A stretch of 64,000 nucleotides of DNA from Lysobacteraceae bacterium PS02340 (GTDB lineage: Bacteria; Pseudomonadota; Gammaproteobacteria; Xanthomonadales; Xanthomonadaceae), in the NCBI GenBank assembly GCA_029959605.1, contig JASCOC010000014.1, positions 1 through 64,000 on the forward strand, in the 5' to 3' direction. The position numbers and the translations under genes were made by a program. The notes under the pieces were generated by a model. It searched no databases and was not told the DNA's origin. It saw only the letters and a list, made by a program, of their open reading frames with translations. This document shows positions 58,109 through 64,000 of the stretch, in pieces (the first letter of the stretch is position 1; every line of letters starts with the position of its first letter).

Positions 58109-60310
58109 TCAGAAGTAGACGCGGATGCCGCCGGCGATGGTGCGACCCGGCAGCGGCGCGAAGTCGCGCAGCAGCGAGGTGTGCGGGCGGGCTTCTTCGT
58201 CGGTCAGGTTGCGACCGTCGAGGAACAGTTCCCACTGGGTGCCGTCCGCTTCGCCGACGCGCCAGGCCACGCCCGCGTTGACCAGCGTGTAGCCGGGGCT
58301 CGGATCCTCCAGCGCGGCGACGCGGTCCTGCTTCTGGTAGCGCACCGCGCCGACATTCGCGCGCCAGCCGCCAAGCGTCCAGTTGATGTCGGCGCCGATA
58401 CGCGACGGTGCGATGCGCGGCAGGTCGCCGCCCAGCGCGATGTCGGTCTCGTAGTTGTGTGCGTGGTCGCCATGCGGCACCGCGAACTGCACGGTGCGCG
58501 TGCCGCTGCCGTCGAGCTCGGCGCGTACCACATCGCCGAACACACGCAGATCGACATCACCGGCGTCGGATTCCAGCAGGTGGAACTTCGCTTCGGCCTC
58601 GGCGCCGCGGAAGGTCGCATCGCCCTGCGTCCACAGCCGCACCGGGAAGCCCTGTTCGGCGATGCCGGTATCGGTGAGGTAGGTGAAGCGCTTGAACTGC
58701 GTCTGGTAGACGGCGGCCTTGAACTCCACGCGATCGGTGTGTGCGTGCAGGCCGATTTCGAGGCGCTGGCCGCGCTCGGTGTCGAGATCCGCATCGCCGA
58801 TTTCGATCGAGCGCGTGGCGATGTGCGGGCCGGCGGCGAACAGTTCCTCGTTGGTCGGCGCGCGCTCGGACACGTCGGCGCCGAGGCGCAGATCGAATAC
58901 GTCCGACAGATGCCAGATCGCCGCGCCCGACAGGCTGCTGGCGCTGAACTTGCGGGATTCGTTCGCGACCGGATCGATCTCGACGCGTTCGTGGCGGCCG
59001 CCGAACTCGAGCTTCACCGGGCCGAATTCCTTCTCCTGCACGACGAACAGACCGAGGGTGTCGGTCACGCTCGGCGGCACGAAGGCTTCCTCGCCGACCG
59101 CGCCGAAATCGACGTGGCCGATCTGCAGGCCGAACGCGCCGTCCCAACCGTTGAAGGTCTTCTGCACCGCTTCGATGCGCGCCTCGGTGCCCTTGTTGGT
59201 GAAGCGGGTCGCCGGCGTGTCGCCTTCGAGTTCGACGTGCTCGTAATCGTTGTAGGCCGCGCGCACGTTCAAGGCGCTGAGGAACGGCAGCGGGTCGTAG
59301 AGGCCGCCCTTCAGGTCGACGCGGTTCTGCACCATGTCGATGCGCACCGAGCCGTGCTCGTCGTGACCCTCTTCTTCATGGTCATGGTCATGGTCGTGAT
59401 CGTGGTCGTGCCCGCCTTCTTCGGCATGCACGTGTGCGCCGTCCGGCAGACCGTAGTTGGTGCGGTAGGTGCTGACCGCGACGCCGAGGTGACCGCGCTC
59501 GCCGAAGTATGTGGCGCCGACGGCGCCGGCGCGCGTGCGGATCGAACTGTTGGGCAGGGTGCCGAACGCGTTCTCTTCGTCCGCGTGTTCGTGGTCGTGA
59601 TCATGGTCGTGATCGTGGTCTTCGGGCACCTGGGCGAAGCCGGGGATGTCGAAGTCGCCGGTGTTGCGGATCAGGCCGTCGACATGCAGCACCAGATTGT
59701 CGCCACTCACGCCGTCGAGGCGGAACATGCCGCTGCGCTCGTCATTGCCGGTGGCGGCGCGCAGCTCGGCGCGGCCGCTGATCGGACGGTCCGGCACTTC
59801 GCGCGCGATGCGACCGTCGACCACGTTGACCGCGCCGCCGATCGCGCCGCTGCCGTAGAGCAGGTTGGCCGGGCCCTTGAGCACTTCGATCTGGTCGGCG
59901 AGGAAGGGCTCGATGCTGACCGCGTGGTCGGCGCTGACCGTGGAGGCGTCCATGCTGCCGATGCCGCCCGAGAGCACCTGCACGCGCGGACCTTCCTGTC
60001 CGCGGATGATCGGCCGGCCGACGCCGGTGCCGAACGAGCCGCTCTGCACGCCGGGCAGCGAGGACACGGTGTCGCCGAGGTTGCCGGACTTGCGATCCTC
60101 CAGCGCGTCGCCATACAGCACCTCCACCGGATGCGCGAGATCCTCGGCATCGCCGCCGAGCGGCGTTGCGGTGACCTGCACGCGATCGAGCGTGGTGGGA
60201 TGCGCATGGGTCTGGCTGGTGGACTGGGCGAACACGGCGGCCGGCAGCAGCAGGGCGACGGCGATGGCGAGGCGGGTCGGGACGGGGGCGGAACGGCGGC
60301 TTGTGGTCAT
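58109..60310 (-). CDS. znuD: TonB-dependent receptor, ZnuD-type zinc uptake
   Basis: A 733-residue outer-membrane receptor. Signal peptide about 1-28, TonB box region RVQVTATPLGG near 45, plug domain with RPIIRGQEGPRVQVLSGGIG and PANLLYGSGAIGG, then the 22-strand barrel ending in a terminal Phe (RVYF). Two loops are packed with His and Asp: about 228-246 (EDHDHDHDHDHEHADE) and about 294-318 (GHDHDHDHDHDHEEEGHDEH), typical of zinc-binding ZnuD receptors. The promoter region carries a Zur-type box and zur is in the same window. Metal specificity (zinc rather than nickel or copper) is inferred from this. Confidence 0.9.
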   Translation of the reverse strand: MTTSRRSAPVPTRLAIAVALLLPAAVFAQSTSQTHAHPTTLDRVQVTATPLGGDAEDLAHPVEVLYGDALEDRKSGNLGDTVSSLPGVQSGSFGTGVGRPIIRGQEGPRVQVLSGGIGSMDASTVSADHAVSIEPFLADQIEVLKGPANLLYGSGAIGGAVNVVDGRIAREVPDRPISGRAELRAATGNDERSGMFRLDGVSGDNLVLHVDGLIRNTGDFDIPGFAQVPEDHDHDHDHDHEHADEENAFGTLPNSSIRTRAGAVGATYFGERGHLGVAVSTYRTNYGLPDGAHVHAEEGGHDHDHDHDHDHEEEGHDEHGSVRIDMVQNRVDLKGGLYDPLPFLSALNVRAAYNDYEHVELEGDTPATRFTNKGTEARIEAVQKTFNGWDGAFGLQIGHVDFGAVGEEAFVPPSVTDTLGLFVVQEKEFGPVKLEFGGRHERVEIDPVANESRKFSASSLSGAAIWHLSDVFDLRLGADVSERAPTNEELFAAGPHIATRSIEIGDADLDTERGQRLEIGLHAHTDRVEFKAAVYQTQFKRFTYLTDTGIAEQGFPVRLWTQGDATFRGAEAEAKFHLLESDAGDVDLRVFGDVVRAELDGSGTRTVQFAVPHGDHAHNYETDIALGGDLPRIAPSRIGADINWTLGGWRANVGAVRYQKQDRVAALEDPSPGYTLVNAGVAWRVGEADGTQWELFLDGRNLTDEEARPHTSLLRDFAPLPGRTIAGGIRVYF

Positions 60311-60342
60311 TGCGGATGCAGTACACTGGTGGGCGAAGAGGG

Positions 60343-60359
60343 AATGTTATAATGTTACG
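60343..60359. promoter_or_regulatory. Zur-type box in the znuD-merC intergenic region
   Basis: AATGTTATAATGTTACG contains a full match to the AATGTTATAAT half of the enterobacterial Zur consensus, the second half being degenerate. It lies 33 nt upstream of the znuD start and 25 nt upstream of the MerC-like start, so one site could control both. Confidence 0.6.
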
Positions 60360-60384
60360 CAAATCCCCGCACCCCCCAAAAGAC

Positions 60385-60780
60385 ATGCCTGCACACAATT
60401 CCACCCTGCAACGCGCAGACCGCGTCGGCTTCGCCGCGTCGTTCCTGTGCGCCGTGCATTGCGCGCTGCTGCCGGTCGCGCTGGCGCTGCTGCCGGCGTT
60501 CGGTCTCAACGTAGGCGGCTGGGTCGACATCGACCAGGCTTTCGTCGTGTTCGCCACGCTGCTGGGCGCGACCACGCTGACCCTGGGCTGGCGCCGCCAT
60601 CGCGCGTTCCACGCCTGGATGCTGCTGATTCCGGGTCTGGCGCTGGTCTGGGCGGGCTCGTTCACGCACCTGCACGACCACACGATCACCCATGCCGTGG
60701 TGATGACCATCGGCGGCCTGCTGCTGGCCGGCGCGCATCTGCTGAACCTGCGTCTGACGCACGCCCGCGCGGGGCGCTGA
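60385..60780 (+). CDS. MerC-domain membrane protein
   Basis: A 131-residue inner-membrane protein of the MerC family. Four hydrophobic helices are visible, the first with the metal-binding motif FLCAVHCALLPV (CxxHC) and a His-rich stretch FTHLHDHTITH between the third and fourth helices. MerC proteins transport mercury in resistance operons, but chromosomal relatives beside znuD-like genes are more likely to handle zinc; here it is divergent from the receptor over a shared Zur-type box. ATG 60385 is chosen because earlier in-frame ATGs fall in or before the box. Confidence 0.82.
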   Translation: MPAHNSTLQRADRVGFAASFLCAVHCALLPVALALLPAFGLNVGGWVDIDQAFVVFATLLGATTLTLGWRRHRAFHAWMLLIPGLALVWAGSFTHLHDHTITHAVVMTIGGLLLAGAHLLNLRLTHARAGR

Positions 60781-60803
60781 GCGGCTTCACGGGCCGGGCC
60801 GCG

Positions 60804-60812
60804 TGCTAGAAT
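60804..60812 (+). promoter_or_regulatory. Extended -10 promoter of the THX gene
   Basis: TGCTAGAAT is an extended -10 element (TG, one base, TAGAAT) 76 nt upstream of the THX ATG. No clear -35, as often with extended -10 promoters. Confidence 0.5.
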
Positions 60813-60887
60813 CCGCGGTCCTGTGCGCCCTGGCGGCGCACATACGCGTCAAACGCATTCAACACGCAGCACTCCAGGAGCACAGTA

Positions 60888-61070
60888 ATGGGCAAGGGCG
60901 ACCGCAAGACCCTCAAGGGCAAGCGCTACAACTCGAGCTATGGCAACAGCCGCTCGAAGGGCCTGATCAAGGCCACCGGCACCGCGACCGCACCGGTCGT
61001 GAAGAAGGCCGCCGGCAGCAAGACCGTCGCCAAGGCACCGGCGAAGAAGGCCGTCGCGAAGAAGGCTTGA
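60888..61070 (+). CDS. 30S ribosomal protein THX (bTHX)
   Basis: A 60-residue, highly basic protein starting MGKGDRKTLKGKRYNSSYGN, which matches the small-subunit protein THX first seen in Thermus 30S structures. The conserved core is the first 25 residues; the C-terminal half is a low-complexity Lys/Ala/Pro tail (VKKAAGSK, APAKKAVAKKA). The AGGAG site precedes the ATG by 7 nt. Single-gene transcript with an extended -10 promoter and a strong bidirectional hairpin downstream. Confidence 0.9.
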   Translation: MGKGDRKTLKGKRYNSSYGNSRSKGLIKATGTATAPVVKKAAGSKTVAKAPAKKAVAKKA

Positions 61071-61091
61071 GTTTCAGGCCCCGCCGCGCGT

Positions 61092-61119
61092 CGAAAGCCC
61101 CGCATCCGCGGGGCTTTCG
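61092..61119. terminator. Bidirectional hairpin between THX and hutI
   Basis: CGAAAGCCCCGC (61092-61103), loop ATCC, GCGGGGCTTTCG (61108-61119): a perfect 12-bp stem between two convergent genes, with GAAAG/CTTTC at the base providing short U-rich ends. Confidence 0.75.
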
Positions 61120-61141
61120 CGTTTCAGGGTGGCGATCGGCC

Positions 61142-62374
61142 TCAGGCCAGGCGCTTGCCACCGGCGAACGACATCGCCAAGAGCGGACCCCCGAGCCAGT
61201 AGACCAGCTCGGCCGGCTGCGTGACCTGCCAGCAGGCGAAATCCGCGCGCTGACCGACGGCCAGCGTGCCGCGATCGGACAGGCCGAGCGCGCGCGCTGC
61301 ATGCACGGTCGCGCCGCGCAGGGCTTCTTCGGGCGTCAGCCGGAAATGCGTGCATGCCAGTTGGATCGCCTGGCGCAGGGACAGCAGCGGCGACGTGCCC
61401 GGATTGCAGTCGGTCGCCACCGCCATCGGCACGCCGGCTGCGCGGAACGCATCGAGCGGCGGCAGTGTCGTTTCGCGGAGCACGTGGAACGCGCCCGGCA
61501 GCAACACCGCGACGGTGCCGGCCGTCGCCATCGCGGCAACACCGGCAGGCGAGGTGTGTTCGACATGGTCGGCCGACAGCCCACCGAACTCGGCCACCAG
61601 CGCGGCACCTGCGCCGTCGCTGAGCTGGTCGGCATGCAGCTTCACCGGCAGGCCGAGCGTGCGCGCGATGTCGAACACGCGGCGCGTCTGATCGACGCTG
61701 AAGGCGATACGTTCGGCGAATGCGTCGACGGCATCGACCAGACCTTCTTCGTGCAGGCGCGGCAGCCACTCGCAGACCGCATCGATGTAGGCATCGCCGC
61801 GGCCGGCGAACTCCGGCGGCAGGGCATGCGCGCCGAGAAACGTGGTGCGTATCGTAATGCCGAGCAACTCGCCGATCCGGCGGGCGACGCGCAGCATCTT
61901 GCGTTCGTTGTCGAAGTCGAGGCCGTAGCCGGACTTGATCTCCAGCGTCGTCGCGCCGTCGGCGACCAGCGCACGCGCGCGCGGCAACGACTGCGCGAGC
62001 AACGCGTCCTCGTCGGCCTCGCGTACTGCGCGCACCGTCGAGACGATACCGCCTCCTGCGCGCGCGATCTCCTCATAGCTCGCGCCCTGCAGTCGCTGTT
62101 CGAACTCGGCCGCGCGGTTGCCCGCGAACACCGCATGCGTGTGACAGTCGATGAGCCCGGGCGTGACCAGGCCATCGGTTTCGACGACGAGATCGGCGTT
62201 GGTTTCCGCGTCGGCTGGCAGTCCGCTGCGCGGACCGGCGTACACGATCACGCCATCGTGCCAGCCGAGCGCACCGTCTTCGATCAGCCCGTAGCCGCTG
62301 TCGTCCGCCAGCGTGGCAAGCGTCGCGCCCAGCAGCAGTCCGTCCCAGGATTCAGTCGCCACCGCCGCCTCCAT
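61142..62374 (-). CDS. hutI: Imidazolonepropionase
   Basis: Third step of histidine degradation: hydrolyses imidazolone-5-propanoate to N-formimino-L-glutamate. The 410-residue amidohydrolase has the metal motif [28 protein letters not shown], the metal His in KLHADQLSD and HVEHTS, and the metal Asp in [15 protein letters not shown] 62374 ([16 protein letters not shown]) is used; it overlaps the upstream small membrane protein gene by 23 nt. Divergent from hutF, whose product acts next. Confidence 0.93.
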   Translation of the reverse strand: MEAAVATESWDGLLLGATLATLADDSGYGLIEDGALGWHDGVIVYAGPRSGLPADAETNADLVVETDGLVTPGLIDCHTHAVFAGNRAAEFEQRLQGASYEEIARAGGGIVSTVRAVREADEDALLAQSLPRARALVADGATTLEIKSGYGLDFDNERKMLRVARRIGELLGITIRTTFLGAHALPPEFAGRGDAYIDAVCEWLPRLHEEGLVDAVDAFAERIAFSVDQTRRVFDIARTLGLPVKLHADQLSDGAGAALVAEFGGLSADHVEHTSPAGVAAMATAGTVAVLLPGAFHVLRETTLPPLDAFRAAGVPMAVATDCNPGTSPLLSLRQAIQLACTHFRLTPEEALRGATVHAARALGLSDRGTLAVGQRADFACWQVTQPAELVYWLGGPLLAMSFAGGKRLA

Positions 62375-62570
62375 CGCCGCCGCCGTCCGAGCCGAAATCA
62401 CCGCCGTCCTGGCGTCCGTGGTTCGACCCGCCCTCGACCAAGGCGCCATCGCCGCCGGAGGGTGTGTCGGACTGCTGTTTCCGGCTCGAGGACACGCCGG
62501 CGAACACCGCCACCAGACCGCCGGCGACGGCGACCAGTGCGCACAGCAGCGCTATCGAAGTTGGACTCAT
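62352..62570 (-). CDS. Small membrane protein with Gly/Asp-rich tail
   Basis: A 72-residue candidate upstream of and overlapping hutI. Residues 5-25 ([21 protein letters not shown]) form one transmembrane helix, followed by a short basic SSRKQQ and a tail of Gly, Asp and Ser ([17 protein letters not shown]). Such proteins with a GGD tail are often annotated as hypothetical in Xanthomonadaceae. No function known. It starts 62 nt from the divergent hutF start. Confidence 0.5.
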   Translation of the reverse strand: MSPTSIALLCALVAVAGGLVAVFAGVSSSRKQQSDTPSGGDGALVEGGSNHGRQDGGDFGSDGGGDGGGGGD

Positions 62571-62631
62571 CGGATGTTCCCGGACGGAAGACCGGCTAGC
62601 CTACCGCACACGTTTTCGAGGAGCCGGCCCG

Positions 62632-63879
62632 ATGCACGATGTTCCCGCGATCCACGCCGAACGCACGTCCGCAGGCTGGCGTCTGCCCGGTATCGCGAAC
62701 CTGCATTCGCATGCGTTCCAGCGGGCGATGGCCGGCCTCGCCGAAGTGCAGACCGATCCTGCGGACTCGTTCTGGACCTGGCGCGAGACCATGTACCGCA
62801 TGGCGGGGCGCTTCGATCCCGACACCCTGCGTGCGGTCGCCACGCAGCTCTATGTCGAAATGCTGGAAGCCGGCTATACGACGGTGTGCGAGTTCCATTA
62901 CGTCCATCACGCACCCGACGGCGCGTCCTACGCGCCTGCGAGCGCAATGGCCGATGCGCTGATCGACGCCGCGCGCGCGACTGGCATCCGGCTGACGCTG
63001 CTGCCGGTTCTGTACATGACCAGCGGGTTCGACGGGCGGCCACTCGGCGAACGCCAGCGACGCTTCGGCCATGACGTCGACGGCTATCTGCGGCTGTTCG
63101 CCAATCTGCACGCGCGCCAGGACGACACGTTGCGCGTCGGCTGCGCGCTGCACAGCCTGCGCGCCGTGCCGGCCGATGCGATGCACGCGGTGCTGACCGC
63201 ACTGCCGGCAGATGCGCGCATGCACATCCATATCGCCGAACAGGTGCCCGAGGTCGACGAATGCATCGCGCTGCGCGGTGCGCGCCCGGTCGCCTGGCTG
63301 CTCGACAACGCGCCGGTCGATACCCGCTGGACGCTGGTGCATGCGACGCATCTCGATGACGCGGAAGTCACCGGCATCGCCCGCAGCGGCGCGACCGTCG
63401 CGCTGTGTCCGACGACCGAAGCCAATCTCGGCGACGGTCTGTTTCCGCTGCGCGATTACCTCGACGCCGGCGGCGCCTGGGGCATTGGCTCCGATTCGCA
63501 CATCTCCGTGTCGCCGGTCGAGGAATTGCGCTGGCTCGAATACGGACAGCGCCTGGTGACGCAGCGCCGCAACATCGCGGTCGCAGCCGCCACGCCCAGC
63601 GTCGGCGCAACGCTGTTCGCAGGCGTGCAGGCGAGCGCCGCAGCATCGACCGGTTTCGACGCGCTCGACGACGCGATCGTGCTGGACGCGGATGCGCCGC
63701 TGCTGGCCGGCGCGACGGAACATGACGTGCTCGACCGCTGGCTGTTCGCCGGGAACCGCCCGCTGGTGCGCGAGGTGCACGTGGCCGGTCGGCAGGTTGT
63801 TGCGGATGGGCGTCATGCATTGCACGCAGACGCCGCGCGCGGTTATGCGGATGCCATGCAGATGCTGCTGGCCGACTGA
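62632..63879 (+). CDS. hutF: Formimidoylglutamate deiminase
   Basis: Converts N-formimino-L-glutamate to N-formyl-L-glutamate in the five-step Hut pathway. The 415-residue amidohydrolase has the HutF signature NLHSHAFQRAMAGLAEV, SFWTWRETMYRMAGR, VCEFHYVHH, HIHIAEQVPEVDEC, the metal His in LVHATHLDD and Asp in IGSDSHISVSPVEELRW. It is about 35 residues shorter at the N-terminus than the roughly 450-residue Pseudomonas enzyme. ATG 62632 follows GAGGAG; the open frame upstream has no similarity. Confidence 0.92.
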   Translation: MHDVPAIHAERTSAGWRLPGIANLHSHAFQRAMAGLAEVQTDPADSFWTWRETMYRMAGRFDPDTLRAVATQLYVEMLEAGYTTVCEFHYVHHAPDGASYAPASAMADALIDAARATGIRLTLLPVLYMTSGFDGRPLGERQRRFGHDVDGYLRLFANLHARQDDTLRVGCALHSLRAVPADAMHAVLTALPADARMHIHIAEQVPEVDECIALRGARPVAWLLDNAPVDTRWTLVHATHLDDAEVTGIARSGATVALCPTTEANLGDGLFPLRDYLDAGGAWGIGSDSHISVSPVEELRWLEYGQRLVTQRRNIAVAAATPSVGATLFAGVQASAAASTGFDALDDAIVLDADAPLLAGATEHDVLDRWLFAGNRPLVREVHVAGRQVVADGRHALHADAARGYADAMQMLLAD

Positions 63880-64000
63880 GCCGCTGGCGCGCGATCTTAC
63901 CGCCTCACCGGTCCGGCGCGCCTGCAGACCGGTCCATCCGCCAGATCGGGCGTTTCATCGCATACCCGTGCACAGGCCGCGTCGCCGCCGCAGCATGGCG

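Noticed and set aside
59340-59630. Tandem CAT/GAC-type trinucleotide repeats that could look like a CRISPR or satellite
   Set aside because: They are alternating His and Asp codons of the two metal-binding loops of the ZnuD-type receptor; there are no spacers.
58181-60352. A 723-codon open frame on the plus strand opposite the ZnuD-type receptor
   Set aside because: Translates to Val/Arg/Ala-rich low-complexity sequence; the minus strand encodes a complete TonB receptor with terminator and Zur-type box.
63880-64000. Possible continuation of the hut cluster after hutF
   Set aside because: The last 121 bases contain no supported gene start, motif or terminator; further hut genes would lie outside the window.

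Overview
The window is about 64 kb of a GC-rich (roughly two-thirds G+C by eye) gammaproteobacterial chromosome. The ribosomal proteins (especially S4 and THX), malate dehydrogenase, the S46 dipeptidyl-peptidase and the gene neighbourhoods point to the Xanthomonadaceae, in the Lysobacter/Luteimonas/Xanthomonas area; this is recognition from memory, not a search. Nearly all of it is ordinary, densely packed chromosomal backbone. I found no rRNA or tRNA genes, no CRISPR array, no phage and no insertion sequence.

Layout. 1-6,310: end of the spc ribosomal operon (rpsE, rpmD, rplO, secY), then the alpha operon (rpsM, rpsK, rpsD, rpoA, rplQ) with a visible promoter and a strong terminator. 6.3-14.7 kb: dsbB, class II DAHP synthase, a minus-strand run (typA, thpR, a DUF2127 membrane protein, an unknown), ppiB, a lipoprotein and an aminotransferase. 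14.7-25.8 kb: mdh, prpE and a methylcitrate cluster (prpB, prpC, acnD, a 2H phosphoesterase, prpF). Divergent from prpB lies a citrate synthase homologue fused to an N-terminal helix-turn-helix, with TTGAT/ATCAA palindromes in the shared promoter. 25.9-30.1 kb: an unknown, a beta-class glutathione transferase, a SleB-type hydrolase and fadH. 30.2-35.2 kb: a three-gene SMC-family operon (kleisin-like, winged-helix, SMC ATPase) of MksBEF/Wadjet type without the nuclease subunit. 35.3-44.8 kb: a membrane protein, a reductase with a divergent LysR regulator, ompA, a pseudouridine synthase, an HNH protein and the threonine degradation genes kbl and tdh, with an unknown secreted HExxH protein between them.

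44.9-55 kb: S46 peptidase, histidine phosphatase, folC, a double-SPOR protein, purF (no cvpA between), a DUF455 ferritin-like protein, lpxH and gltX. 55.0-55.7 kb: a gene-free stretch made mostly of one very long imperfect inverted repeat. 55.7-60.8 kb: zinc homeostasis and an exporter: zur, an MFS/MarR operon with a palindromic operator, and a ZnuD-like TonB receptor divergent from a MerC-like protein across a Zur-type box. 60.9-63.9 kb: ribosomal protein THX and the histidine-degradation genes hutI and hutF.

Most noteworthy are the helix-turn-helix/citrate synthase fusion as candidate regulator of propionate catabolism, the nuclease-less SMC operon, the S46 peptidase with an unusual residue at its specificity position, and the long inverted repeat between gltX and zur.
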